A stretch of DNA of 64,000 bases from the NCBI RefSeq assembly GCF_000210915.2, contig NC_016620.1, forward strand, positions 3,371,934-3,435,933, read 5' to 3'. The DNA comes from Halobacteriovorax marinus SJ. GTDB lineage: Bacteria > Bdellovibrionota > Bacteriovoracia > Bacteriovoracales > Bacteriovoracaceae. Shown here piece by piece: positions 16,765-25,989 of the stretch. The translations under genes were made by a program, and so were the position numbers. The notes below the pieces were generated by a model, which saw nothing but the letters and a program-made list of their open reading frames with translations, was not told where the DNA came from and ran no database searches. Positions within the stretch are counted from its first letter, which is position 1. Each line of letters begins with the position of its first letter.

Positions 16765-17337
16765 TTAAATAATTTTCTTTTTACTATACGTTCTTGCAGC
16801 ACTTTGAAAACCTTTTTCAATATATGCTTCTACCGCTTTTGCTGCACCTTTTAAATAACTTTCTAAAAACTCTGCATCTTCTCCGTGATATCCAGAGAGG
16901 ACCCAATTACTCACAGAGCCATGAACTGGCCTACCGATACCAACTCTAAGTCTCTTAAAATTCTGCTTTCCAAGACATTGAGCAATTGATTTTAAGCCAT
17001 TATGTCCGGCCAATCCACCACCGTCTTTATAAGCTATCGTCCCAAAATTTAGGTCCAGCTCATCGTGTACGACTAAAATATCCTCAACAGGAATCTTAAA
17101 GAAGTTTGCCAGTGGTGCTACTGATTCTCCACTTAAGTTCATGAAAGTCTGAGGCTTTAAGAAAATAACCTTTTCCCCTTCAATTTCTGTAGTGGCCATC
17201 TCTCCCTTATACTTGCTTTGCCAGCGTAAATTCTGTGCAAAAGAGAGATTATCAAATGTTTCCCAAGCTATATTATGTCGGGTATTTCTATACTCGGCTC
17301 CAGGATTTCCTAGGCCAACAATTAATTTCGTCATCAT
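16765..17337 (-). CDS. pth: Peptidyl-tRNA hydrolase
   Basis: Frees tRNA from stalled peptidyl-tRNA. The 190 residues show VGLGNPGAEYRNTRHNIAW with the catalytic histidine at 21, KPQTFMNLSGES, VVHDELDLNFG and GGLAGHNGLKSI, all family hallmarks. The order prs-pth-ychF, with 9- and 12-base gaps, matches many bacteria that put rplY between prs and pth; rplY is absent here. Confidence 0.96.
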   Translation of the reverse strand: MMTKLIVGLGNPGAEYRNTRHNIAWETFDNLSFAQNLRWQSKYKGEMATTEIEGEKVIFLKPQTFMNLSGESVAPLANFFKIPVEDILVVHDELDLNFGTIAYKDGGGLAGHNGLKSIAQCLGKQNFKRLRVGIGRPVHGSVSNWVLSGYHGEDAEFLESYLKGAAKAVEAYIEKGFQSAARTYSKKKII

Positions 17338-17346
17338 CTCACCTGA

Positions 17347-18291
17347 TTATAAAAATAGAGAACTTACAGAGTCATTATTGAAAGTTCTATGAATGGCCTT
17401 CGCTAAGATTTCGGCCGTATCCAGTACATGGATTTTATCAATTAATTCCCCCTCAGGACTGAGTGGAATTGTATCTGTTACTATTATTCTATCTAACTCT
17501 TCTGCTCCCGCAATTCTCTCAAGAGCTGGGTTTGAGAAAACAGGGTGGGTCGCACAGGCATATACCTTAGTTGCACCATTATCTTTAAGTGCGCGGCAAG
17601 CCTCTATTAAAGTTCCGGCCGTATCAACCATATCATCAATGATTATACACTCCTTACCTTCAACATTACCTACGATATTCATCGCCTTAGCTACATTCTT
17701 TCCAGTTCTTCGCTTATCAATCATAGCAATATCAGCTTTAAGCTTTTTGGCATAGTGGCGCACTCTTTCAACACCACCAGCATCTGGCGAAACAAAGATA
17801 CTATTATCATTAAAAATTTCGGCCCTAATATACTCAAGCAAAACTGGAGAAGCATAAATATTATCGAATGGAATATTAAAGAAACCTTGAATCTGGCTTG
17901 CATGTAAATCCATTGTGATAACTCGAGTCGCTCCAGCAGCAGTTAAAATATCTGCAATTAACTTTGCTGAAATAGGAGTTCTTGGAGATGCTTTTCTATC
18001 CTGACGCGAATAACCATAGTGAGGAATCACTGCAGTAATTGATGCTGCCGACGCTCTCTTAAGTGCATCGATCATGATTAGTAATTCCATAACATGATCA
18101 TTAACTGGTGAGCTCGTTGACTGTATAACAAAAACGTCCGCACCGCGGACATTCTTTTCTATTTCACAATATATTTCGCCGTTAGCAAATCTTACTAACT
18201 GTGGGTCTACTAGGGAAACATCAAGGAATTGGGAGATACGTGAAGCAAGCTTCGGGTTTGAAGATCCGGAAACAAGGACGATCCGCTTCAT
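17347..18291 (-). CDS. prs: Ribose-phosphate pyrophosphokinase (PRPP synthase)
   Basis: Makes PRPP from ribose-5-phosphate and ATP for purine, pyrimidine, histidine and NAD synthesis. The 314-residue class I protein shows GSSNPKLA, QSTSSPVNDHVMELLIM, HYGYSRQDRK, MDLHASQIQGFF and the PRPP loop IIIDDMVDTAGTL. A GGGGAG ribosome site precedes the ATG. It lies 22 bases downstream of tRNA-Gln on the same strand and may be read from the tRNA promoter. Confidence 0.97.
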   Translation of the reverse strand: MKRIVLVSGSSNPKLASRISQFLDVSLVDPQLVRFANGEIYCEIEKNVRGADVFVIQSTSSPVNDHVMELLIMIDALKRASAASITAVIPHYGYSRQDRKASPRTPISAKLIADILTAAGATRVITMDLHASQIQGFFNIPFDNIYASPVLLEYIRAEIFNDNSIFVSPDAGGVERVRHYAKKLKADIAMIDKRRTGKNVAKAMNIVGNVEGKECIIIDDMVDTAGTLIEACRALKDNGATKVYACATHPVFSNPALERIAGAEELDRIIVTDTIPLSPEGELIDKIHVLDTAEILAKAIHRTFNNDSVSSLFL

Positions 18292-18313
18292 AAAAACTCC
18301 CCATCAAAAAAGA

Positions 18314-18388
18314 TGGCTGGGCTGGAAGGGTTCGAACCTTCGCATGGCAGAATCAAAATCTGCTGACTTACCACTTGTCGACAGCCCA
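18314..18388 (-). tRNA. tRNA-Gln (anticodon TTG)
   Basis: On the minus strand the 75 bases begin TGGGCTG and end CAGCCCA-GCCA, so the acceptor stem pairs fully and CCA is encoded. The anticodon arm GCAGA-TTTTGAT-TCTGC presents TTG; the T arm reads AGG-TTCGAAC-CTT. The U1-A72 end pair is typical of glutamine tRNA. It has its own promoter and is followed by prs. Confidence 0.95.
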
Positions 18389-18409
18389 ACATATTTTAGA
18401 ATTATCATG

Positions 18410-18438
18410 AATATACTCACTTAGGGCTTCTTTGACAA
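18410..18438 (-). promoter_or_regulatory. Promoter of tRNA-Gln
   Basis: On the minus strand TTGTCA (18438-18433), 17 bases, then TATATT (18415-18410). Transcription would start about 15 bases before the tRNA 5' end. The -35 lies inside a small inverted repeat (GGGCTT / AAGCCC, 18424-18442) after the penicillin-binding protein gene; the repeat has no T run and is a weak terminator at best. Confidence 0.65.
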
Positions 18439-18451
18439 GCCCCTATATCCA

Positions 18452-20365
18452 CTAATGGCCACTTTTTTCGCAGCTCAACTCACCAAGTCGCCTACCGCGG
18501 GTCAATAAAAAATCCTGAAATATTTTAAATGACGTTGTACTTCCATACAGCCTTAATCGCTCACCACTTCGACCAGAATCAATTCCCGTCCAAATGACTC
18601 CCAGATTCCAACCGTCATAGAAAACAAACCAATTATCGTATCCATTATTAGAGGTTCCCGTCTTCCCAAAGAAGCTTAGGCTACTTAGATTCTTAGAGAC
18701 AATTCTCTTTATCGTTGTTTTAGAGGGATCACTTAAAATATAGAGTATCGTATCTTCCCACTTCTTATTTCCAAGTGCGACTTCTTCACACTCGCGTTTC
18801 AATATCTTCTTATAGACCTCAAATAATTCGTAAGTTGAGAGCTCTATCGAACCTAGTAATTGACTTGGATACTGAGCCAAGGGAACTTGTAGAGTTGGAA
18901 TATATTCTTTTACATGTGGTTCAAGATTCTTAAATCCATACTTATCTGCCAGTCGCACTAAAGGCCTATTCAAAGATTCTTGCAATGATCTGGAGACGGT
19001 CACAAATTCATCTTCTACCTTATGTGATTCTCTAGGGCTCCACTTTCCAGAAACTAAGTCCAAAGTTATCTCACCCGACTCAACTTCATCACTCCAATTT
19101 AGGCCCATATAACTCATAAGGGCATAGTAAAGAGGCTTAAGCGTACTCCCAACAGAGTTTCTCTCGGAGCTAATTGCCTTAATCTTATCTCGTTCCCACT
19201 TAGAATAATAAGAAAAGAAATTATTATCTTTCAAACTTCCAATCACCATTTTTACAGCGACATCTTCTTCACTATACTTCTCTTTTATGTCCGCTAAAAT
19301 ATCTATGGATGATTTAACGAGAACGAATTGTTCATAGGAGCTAATTCCCGCATTCTCTGTAATTCTAGAAATATAAATAAGTGGCCTATACCTATTGCTG
19401 AGCGCTCTTTTCTTAAGATCAACAACCCACTTCTCCCACTCTTTATCAGTCCACACTCTATCTGCACTTTTAGAAAATAAATTCATATCTACTAATTTAT
19501 TAAATACGACTTTAGTTCTCTGCTCTAACCTATCTAGGTGTGTTAGTGGATTATAAAAGTATGGCCCTTTTAAAAGACCAATAAGAATTGCCGCCTCGAA
19601 GGGAGCTACTTCATTTGGCTTTTTACCGAAGTAGAAAAGAGATGCAGAGTAAAGACCTTTAATCCTTACACCATTAAAGCTTCCCCAAAAAACCTCGTTA
19701 AAGTAAGCCGTTAAAATCTCTTCCTTTGAAAATTTTGTTTCAATATATATTGCAACAATGATTTCTTTAATTTTCCTTTTAAACGACTTTTCATTGCTAT
19801 AAAAAAGATTCTTAACTAATTGTTGTGTAAGTGTTGAACCACCTTGAGCAAGTCTTAACTCTGCTATATCCTTGGCAATGGCCCTAAAGATTGACTTCAA
19901 ATCGACTCCAAAGTGATTTAAAAATCTGGCATCTTCAATTCCAATTAAACCCTTCCAAAAAACTGATGGCATTTCTCCAAAAGACATTCTTCTTTGATAA
20001 CATGAAGATCTCTCACACTCATTCAGTGCAACCATTGGCAAGGTCATTTCGTCGTGAGAAAGAAATCCATTTTTATACTTTGTTAACTTTCCAGATGAAA
20101 TAGAGAGTTCGATAAACTCTTTGAAGCTCAATTCACTCTCTGTAAAAAGCCAATAATCCTCTAAATCTGATTTATTCAGAAGAACATCGGAGTCAACTTT
20201 CGATACTGATTGAGCAATGGCCGTGGATTTTTCAAATTTTCTAATCCTCTCGACTGGAATCTCGCTAATTGTTTGAACAACGTAAACTGACGCTATGGTT
20301 AAACCTAATACCATAAGCGCTAATAGGGCTAGAAATATGATTTTTACATGACGCAACATTACCAA
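18452..20365 (-). CDS. Bifunctional class A penicillin-binding protein (PBP1-like)
   Basis: Polymerises glycan strands and cross-links them outside the inner membrane. Parts in order: membrane anchor (8-30); GT51 glycosyltransferase with GIEDARFLNHFGVD (E144) and QGGSTLTQQ (174-182); transpeptidase with S407-T-L-K410, S464-L-N466 and K568-T-G-T571. All catalytic motifs are intact. At 637 residues it is shorter than Escherichia coli PBP1a and PBP1b, and the region after KTGT is brief. The first in-frame codon is TTG at 20365, seven bases after AGGA; an ATG two codons later is the alternative. It diverges from the porin-like gene at 20459. Confidence 0.92.
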   Translation of the reverse strand: MVMLRHVKIIFLALLALMVLGLTIASVYVVQTISEIPVERIRKFEKSTAIAQSVSKVDSDVLLNKSDLEDYWLFTESELSFKEFIELSISSGKLTKYKNGFLSHDEMTLPMVALNECERSSCYQRRMSFGEMPSVFWKGLIGIEDARFLNHFGVDLKSIFRAIAKDIAELRLAQGGSTLTQQLVKNLFYSNEKSFKRKIKEIIVAIYIETKFSKEEILTAYFNEVFWGSFNGVRIKGLYSASLFYFGKKPNEVAPFEAAILIGLLKGPYFYNPLTHLDRLEQRTKVVFNKLVDMNLFSKSADRVWTDKEWEKWVVDLKKRALSNRYRPLIYISRITENAGISSYEQFVLVKSSIDILADIKEKYSEEDVAVKMVIGSLKDNNFFSYYSKWERDKIKAISSERNSVGSTLKPLYYALMSYMGLNWSDEVESGEITLDLVSGKWSPRESHKVEDEFVTVSRSLQESLNRPLVRLADKYGFKNLEPHVKEYIPTLQVPLAQYPSQLLGSIELSTYELFEVYKKILKRECEEVALGNKKWEDTILYILSDPSKTTIKRIVSKNLSSLSFFGKTGTSNNGYDNWFVFYDGWNLGVIWTGIDSGRSGERLRLYGSTTSFKIFQDFLLTRGRRLGELSCEKSGH

Positions 20366-20382
20366 AGTATTTTCCTACATTT

Positions 20383-20412
20383 TTGACTTCATTTCTTCTT
20401 TTCATATATTAT
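20383..20412 (+). promoter_or_regulatory. Promoter of the porin-like gene
   Basis: TTGACT (20383-20388), 18 bases, then TATTAT (20407-20412), giving a leader of about 40 bases with an AAGGGAG ribosome site before the GTG at 20459. It lies in the 93-base gap between two divergent genes. Confidence 0.6.
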
Positions 20413-20458
20413 CATGAGACGTTTAGATACTTAAATTCATTTATTAAGGGAGTAACTA

Positions 20459-21934
20459 GTGTTACGTAAGAAATTAATTAACCTCTCTAAAGTTGCAACG
20501 CTTGCCACTTTAACTATGAACTCTGCACATGCACTTCCAATTGATTGGCATGGTGTTTTTGGAGTTGATACAACTCTAATCAATAATTATAGAAGAGTTA
20601 AAAATACTGCAGACAATAAGCCGATTGCAAATAACGCTGGTTCACAAGAGATTGGTCTTGGAACAGGTAATGAAAAAGCATCATTCCAAAGTTACATCTT
20701 CAGACTAAATCCACATATTATTGTAAACGACTCAGCAAGTTTTAAGGCCGAACTGACTTCAGGTTACGGTCGTGGTGGAAGACTCGGTGACGATAGAACA
20801 ACTGACGCGACTAACGACAACTTTGGTAACGCTCTCTACGTTCAAAATAAATCATCAAGCTCTAAGAGTTTAGTAATTAATCAAGCCTATATGGAGCTCT
20901 ACTCTGATACTGCTACTTATGTTATCGGTAGACACACTTCTGACTGGGGTCTTGGTGCCGTTTACAACTCTGGTAGCGACACATGGGACAGACATGCTTT
21001 CTCAAGAGATGGTATTACTGCAAAAATTAAAATTGGTAATTTCTTAATCGAGCCATATTGGGCAAAGATTGATTCAGAAGCTTCATTATCAAGAAACACA
21101 AAGGCCAATGAAATTGGTGCAGGTCTTCTTTACGATAACGTTGATAGAGATATTGCCTTTGGACTTCTTTATGCAAAGAAGAATAATAAATCTGGAAACA
21201 CTAGAGCTGATACAAATACTACTGGTGCAGCTAGTGCATATTCTCTTGGTGAAACAGACGTTAAAGTTACAGATATTTACTTCAAGAAAATCTTTGGAAA
21301 CTTTAAGCTTGAACTAGAAGTTCCTATTATCTCTGGTGAGCTTGGGAAAGTTTACAACACGGGAACAACGAAAGTTAACTCTAAATCATTTATCTTTGAA
21401 ACAGAGTATAAGCTAAACGACTCTTGGACTCTTGCTTTTGACTTTGGTTCTATCAGTGGACACAGTGGTTCTACAACTAGCTACGAAGCGATGTACTTAA
21501 ACCCTAACTACCAGGTAGCGAACCTTTTATTTAGATACAACCTACAGGCGGTTGGAAATACAAATTACAATATCTACGACTCTTATATGACAAATGCGAC
21601 GTATGCTAAGATCGCTGGTGAATATAAGTCTGACAAGTGGTCATGGGTAGCTGCTATGATTTGGGCCAAAGCTAATGAGACGGCAAAAGCTGGTCAAAGC
21701 TCTTACAACCACACAAATAACAAAACGTTTACAGCTGCAGATACTCAAGCTGATGATCTAGGAATGGAAATTGATTTAAGCTTCGATTACCACTGGAACA
21801 ATGCTGTTAAGGTTGGTGGTTCTCTAGGTTACTTATTTGCAGGTGATTACTTTGCTTTTACAAATGATCCAACAAGCAAGAATACTGCAGACAACTCTTT
21901 TGCTCTACAGTTAAACTCTTCAATTGAATTCTAA
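20459..21934 (+). CDS. Porin-like outer-membrane beta-barrel protein
   Basis: A 491-residue exported protein. The signal peptide ends around NSAHA-LP (residue 25-27). The mature protein is almost entirely alternating beta strands with G, N, S and T in turns, and ends in NSSIEF with terminal phenylalanine, the BAM signal. The segment YVIGRHTSDWGLGAVYNSG resembles strands of large substrate-specific porins such as alginate-export types, but I cannot assign a substrate. The start is GTG behind AAGGGAG. A good promoter and a bidirectional terminator make it a single-gene unit, probably highly expressed. Confidence 0.82.
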   Translation: MLRKKLINLSKVATLATLTMNSAHALPIDWHGVFGVDTTLINNYRRVKNTADNKPIANNAGSQEIGLGTGNEKASFQSYIFRLNPHIIVNDSASFKAELTSGYGRGGRLGDDRTTDATNDNFGNALYVQNKSSSSKSLVINQAYMELYSDTATYVIGRHTSDWGLGAVYNSGSDTWDRHAFSRDGITAKIKIGNFLIEPYWAKIDSEASLSRNTKANEIGAGLLYDNVDRDIAFGLLYAKKNNKSGNTRADTNTTGAASAYSLGETDVKVTDIYFKKIFGNFKLELEVPIISGELGKVYNTGTTKVNSKSFIFETEYKLNDSWTLAFDFGSISGHSGSTTSYEAMYLNPNYQVANLLFRYNLQAVGNTNYNIYDSYMTNATYAKIAGEYKSDKWSWVAAMIWAKANETAKAGQSSYNHTNNKTFTAADTQADDLGMEIDLSFDYHWNNAVKVGGSLGYLFAGDYFAFTNDPTSKNTADNSFALQLNSSIEF

Positions 21935-21955
21935 TTTTATTTAAAATCTAGACAT

Positions 21956-21985
21956 AAAAAAAGCTCCCAAAAGGGAGCTTTTTTT
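21956..21985. terminator. Bidirectional intrinsic terminator between convergent genes
   Basis: AAAAAAGCTCCC pairs with GGGAGCTTTTTT around an AAAA loop, with T runs on both strands. It separates the porin-like gene from the convergent gene whose stop is at 21987. Confidence 0.9.
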
Positions 21986-21986
21986 A

Positions 21987-23921
21987 TTATCGACCTTGCA
22001 TTAAAGGCATGGCAAATTGTGGTGTTCCCATATTGTACATAGAAGATTGGTTAGGAGCCATATTAGTATTTCCTAGAATACTAAAGCTATCATAAGGAGA
22101 AGCTCCTACATTTAAAGAGGCAACCTCTCTATCATTCTCTTCCGCCATTCTTCTTTGAGCGGCATCATAGTACGACTGATAATAAGAGTACTTCTGGTTA
22201 TAACCTTGTACATCTTGCTGGAGTCCCTTCATCTTACTCTCAAACATTTTCATTCTCATACTTTGAGAGTTTTGCCAGTACTGACAACGAATTGGGTTTT
22301 TCATTCCACCAAACATACTACTTGCACAGTACTCTTGATACTTCTTATACTCATTTTGCTGAAATTGAGAATATTGATTTTGCATATTCTTCTGTGCATT
22401 TGTATAAAGCTGTTGAGTTAAGTACATTGGTGTTTCCTTACCTCTAGCGGCTTGTGAAACAAAACTCCAATCTCTCTTATCTTCTTTATTATACTTCTTA
22501 ATTCTCTTTGCAATATTATCTTCCGCGTCTTCCATATCTTGTTGCCCATCACAATCTAGACAAACTCTCGAAAGCTCAGAAGAGCTTGCATATGCGGCTA
22601 AAAGATCTTTACCTGTTGAGTGTAGGTTGTGAACTTTCATCACCTCTACTCCATCAGTCATTTCGATATCTGATAAACCGGCCAGTGCTTCAGTCACTGT
22701 TTCAATACGGTTTTCTAATATATCTCTTGTATTTCTTGCAGCATCTGAATCAACATCTTCAATCTCTTCATACGCAGCTAAAGACTGTGCTAAAACTTGC
22801 TTTGCAGGCTCAGCAATTTCTTTATTATATCTTCTAGAAAGAGATTGAATTTCTCTAGCTATCTCTCTCGCCTTTCTCTTGTCTTTTTTATTTGTTGGAT
22901 CGTTATACTTCTCAAGTTGAGCAAGCTTATCTTCTATCTTTGTAACAATCTCTTCACTCTTAGACTTTAGGTCCTTTGCTAGAAGTCTTGCATAGACATC
23001 TTTAAGTCTTCTTTGAAGTTCAGAACTATTACCAGTGTCCTTACTAATTAGTCTCTCGACAGCATAAATATCACCATCAACTGCTGACTCACATGCAGCT
23101 CTAGCAAGTTGCCAGTCTCTATCATACTGAGAAACAAACGCATACTTAGACTCATCTTCAGAGCCTTCTTTTATTCCATACTCTTGAATTTTAGTACAGG
23201 CCCACTTTCCTTCTTTGTCATCGATAACCTTATCTTTATAAGTGATGTAATCATTTCTATCTGTCACCGGACTAGCAAAGAGAAACTTAGAACTCTTTTC
23301 AGGGTTAAAGTCTTCCTGAAGGTTTGGAGTCTTTGAAATAGATTCGAACTTCTCATTGTTTCTATCCATCTCATAACCTGAGCCTTTCTTAACAAGGTAG
23401 TTATGCTTAATTAAACAACGAGTGATTTTCTCGTCCATAGACATATTACTAATAAGTGAAGATACATCTTGCTTCAGCTCTTCAGCTGTAAAATGTAAAT
23501 CTTCCTTGGCAAAATTCTTTAGGTTTTCAAAGTTAACAATATGGTTATTTTCATTATCTAAAATTCTATTCACCTTTAGATGAACACACTTTGTAGCAAG
23601 TCGATTAAACTCTACACGAAATTTTGTTTTTGAATGTGGTTCAAGAATTGGTAATTGACCACCATTTAGAATACTTAATTCATCCATCGTAAGAGTATTG
23701 TTGGCCTTTATTCTCTCTCTACAATTTTGGCTTTGAAACTCTGTTCCTGATCCTTCGCCAGGGTTGATCGTCCCATCATCACCTGGATCATTTGATTGCC
23801 TACCATTTGAGTTTCCCTCACTTCCAACAATATTTATATTAGAAATGGAGAACTCACCAGCAAGTGTACTAGGTGCAAGGCTGCCGATAGTTAAAAGAAT
23901 TAAAAGGTTTTTAATGTTCAT
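21987..23921 (-). CDS. Large exported coiled-coil protein, unknown function
   Basis: 644 residues. A signal peptide (about 1-22, ending LAPSTLAG) is followed by a G/N/D-rich linker (35-60), a cysteine-containing domain, a long charged helical stretch (about 320-400, many K, E, R and Q), and a C-terminal third rich in Q, Y, M and N with repeated QNQYSQFQQNEYKKYQ-like heptads. The end is M-, N- and P-rich. Ten or so cysteines suggest disulfides in the periplasm. I recognise no family. It shares a strand with the exported protein at 24043 but is separated by about 120 bases and an inverted repeat. Confidence 0.72.
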   Translation of the reverse strand: MNIKNLLILLTIGSLAPSTLAGEFSISNINIVGSEGNSNGRQSNDPGDDGTINPGEGSGTEFQSQNCRERIKANNTLTMDELSILNGGQLPILEPHSKTKFRVEFNRLATKCVHLKVNRILDNENNHIVNFENLKNFAKEDLHFTAEELKQDVSSLISNMSMDEKITRCLIKHNYLVKKGSGYEMDRNNEKFESISKTPNLQEDFNPEKSSKFLFASPVTDRNDYITYKDKVIDDKEGKWACTKIQEYGIKEGSEDESKYAFVSQYDRDWQLARAACESAVDGDIYAVERLISKDTGNSSELQRRLKDVYARLLAKDLKSKSEEIVTKIEDKLAQLEKYNDPTNKKDKRKAREIAREIQSLSRRYNKEIAEPAKQVLAQSLAAYEEIEDVDSDAARNTRDILENRIETVTEALAGLSDIEMTDGVEVMKVHNLHSTGKDLLAAYASSSELSRVCLDCDGQQDMEDAEDNIAKRIKKYNKEDKRDWSFVSQAARGKETPMYLTQQLYTNAQKNMQNQYSQFQQNEYKKYQEYCASSMFGGMKNPIRCQYWQNSQSMRMKMFESKMKGLQQDVQGYNQKYSYYQSYYDAAQRRMAEENDREVASLNVGASPYDSFSILGNTNMAPNQSSMYNMGTPQFAMPLMQGR

Positions 23922-24007
23922 AGTTTATTCCCAATTACCATTACGATAAAAATTCTATCTCATCTGTTTATCGGCGAATCAGAAATAAACTTGAATAAAA
24001 GAGTTAA

Positions 24008-24037
24008 AGGTGTCTCATTTCAATAATTTAGACACCT
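24008..24037 (-). terminator. Possible terminator after the gene at 24043
   Basis: AGGTGTCT (24008-24015) pairs with AGACACCT (24030-24037) over a 14-base loop, followed on the minus strand by TTTAAC. The long loop and short T run make this a moderate candidate. Confidence 0.45.
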
Positions 24038-24042
24038 TATAT

Positions 24043-25065
24043 CTAGTAAACCAGAACTGGTTTCTGTGTGATCAGCTTCTGCCCTTTAGCATTGGCCACT
24101 GGCTCTTCTTGGCTCATCAGATCTTTCTTAGGATTTTTGGCAAGATTTTCTTCTTCAATCTTCTTATACCTTAGTGCTCTCTTAGCTAAATCATCTCCGG
24201 TATTGTTGAAGATAGATAGGCCAAGAAATCTAACATTATAATTAATATTGCTCTGATCTTTTATCATTATATGCTTAGGAAGCTCATGCCTTCCATTAAA
24301 TAGAATATAGTCTGAGAAGAAAGATTCAACATCACTTGTTCCCTTAGAAACTTTCATTCGAACTAGTCTATGCTCCTCATTTGTAAACTTAGCACTCACT
24401 CCTCCAAGGTCTAAGTTCAAAAAGAAGTTTCTCCCCTCTTTAACTAACTTAAGTGCTTTGTTCTCAGAGTACATACTTGAAGATCTAATTTCTTGAATCT
24501 TCTTTTTCGCTTCCTCATCTTCACCTTCTAGTGGAGAGGTAAGCTCTTCCTTAATATCTTCATTCTCTTTAACGGCAGTTAAATACTTCTTATACTTATC
24601 AAATAAATCCAACTTCTCTTTATTAAGAGAATCTTTATTTGATATATAATTCATTGAGTATCTCTTCAGTATACTTGAGATAGCTTCAGAACTATTTAAT
24701 CCGTACATTGTTAAGAGAGAATAAAATAAAGATCTTTCGATAAGTTCATCATTTTTAACTTTAGGAAAGAAGTTGTTTAAGAATAATGTACTAACAACTT
24801 CATCATTAGACATTTTCCCTTCACTATACTCCACCTGAAGAAACTTAACCCTTTGCTCAGCTTCAATACTAAAGATGAACTTATAGAAAGAAGGTTTGAA
24901 GTATTCTTCCTCTGTAGCCTCTCTTTCGATCATAGCCTTAAGAACAATAAGGTTACCATCAAGGTCCTGACTATTTGGGTTTCTAAAAAGTCCCTCTACA
25001 CTTGGAGCGACAGCATAAATATTAAGTGTAGTAAAAAATAGAGCTAATGAAAGAAGCTTTCTCAT
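24043..25065 (-). CDS. Exported protein of unknown function
   Basis: 340 residues with a clear signal peptide (MRKLLSLALFFTTLNIYAVA, cut near 19-20). The rest is mixed helical and charged, with an E/K-rich stretch near 175-200 (KENEDIKEELTSPLEGEDEE) and a more beta-like part about 215-290. It ends KPVLVY. No catalytic motif or lipobox is visible. Its ATG shares one base with the galU stop, so it is translated with galU. A role in envelope polysaccharide handling would fit that pairing but is inference. Confidence 0.7.
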   Translation of the reverse strand: MRKLLSLALFFTTLNIYAVAPSVEGLFRNPNSQDLDGNLIVLKAMIEREATEEEYFKPSFYKFIFSIEAEQRVKFLQVEYSEGKMSNDEVVSTLFLNNFFPKVKNDELIERSLFYSLLTMYGLNSSEAISSILKRYSMNYISNKDSLNKEKLDLFDKYKKYLTAVKENEDIKEELTSPLEGEDEEAKKKIQEIRSSSMYSENKALKLVKEGRNFFLNLDLGGVSAKFTNEEHRLVRMKVSKGTSDVESFFSDYILFNGRHELPKHIMIKDQSNINYNVRFLGLSIFNNTGDDLAKRALRYKKIEEENLAKNPKKDLMSQEEPVANAKGQKLITQKPVLVY

Positions 25066-25952
25066 TATTTTATCCCGTAAGTTTTAATCTTCTCTTTGAT
25101 AATATTTAACATTAAGTCTTTTGTAGATTCATCCCTAAGAGCAAATTCAACCGTTGCATTTAGGTAACCTTCAATACAGCCTGTATCAAATCTATCTCCA
25201 ATAAACTTATGAGCATAAACCTCATCTTTATTAGCCAGCATATTGATAGCATCTGTAAGCTGATATTCCCCACCAACTCCTCTTGGTATTTCTCTCAAGC
25301 ACTCAAAAATATCTCCCGAGAGAATATATCTACCTGGTGTTGCTAAATTTGTAGGTGCCTCAGCAGGCTTTGGCTTTTCAATCATAGCATTCATTTTCAA
25401 AGTAGTTGAACTATCTTTAAGGAATTCTCCGTCCACTATTCCATACTTATATGTTTCAGTTTCCGGAACTTCCATAACTCCAATTACGGATTTGCCACCA
25501 TTGTCTCTAGAGACATCAATTAATTGTTTAGTCGCTGGTGTTTGCCCTCTTACGATGTCATCGCCAAGGATAACTGAAAAAGTCTCACTTCCAACAATTG
25601 GCGAAGCACAATTAATCGCGTGACCAAGACCTAACTGCTCTTTTTGTCTTACAGTTATAATTTCAATCATAGAACTTACATTTTGAATAAGCTCTAACTC
25701 TTTTAACTTACCATTTTGCTCAAGAAAGTTCTCTAATTCCAAGTTTCTATCAAAATAATTCTCGATAGAACCCTTTCCAGAAGAAGTCACAAAAATTAAT
25801 TGCTCAATACCTGACTCAACTGCTTCCATTACACAGTAATGAACCATTGGAATATTGATTATTGGCAACATCTCTTTAGGTGTTTGTTTTGTTGCCGGTA
25901 AAAACCTTGTTCCTTTACCCGCAACAGGGATGACGGCCTTTCTAATATTCAT
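25065..25952 (-). CDS. galU: UTP-glucose-1-phosphate uridylyltransferase
   Basis: Makes UDP-glucose for LPS, capsule and other glycans. The 295-residue protein starts with the family signature VIPVAGKGTRFLPATKQTPKEM, then SSGKGSIENYFDRN, GLGHAINCA, LGDDIV and GRYILSGDIFE. All active-site segments of the GalU type are present. It diverges from a barrel gene only 37 bases away, so the two promoters must overlap. Confidence 0.96.
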   Translation of the reverse strand: MNIRKAVIPVAGKGTRFLPATKQTPKEMLPIINIPMVHYCVMEAVESGIEQLIFVTSSGKGSIENYFDRNLELENFLEQNGKLKELELIQNVSSMIEIITVRQKEQLGLGHAINCASPIVGSETFSVILGDDIVRGQTPATKQLIDVSRDNGGKSVIGVMEVPETETYKYGIVDGEFLKDSSTTLKMNAMIEKPKPAEAPTNLATPGRYILSGDIFECLREIPRGVGGEYQLTDAINMLANKDEVYAHKFIGDRFDTGCIEGYLNATVEFALRDESTKDLMLNIIKEKIKTYGIK

Positions 25953-25989
25953 TATACTATCCTTAATAAACTTTTATTTTGGAAAAATT

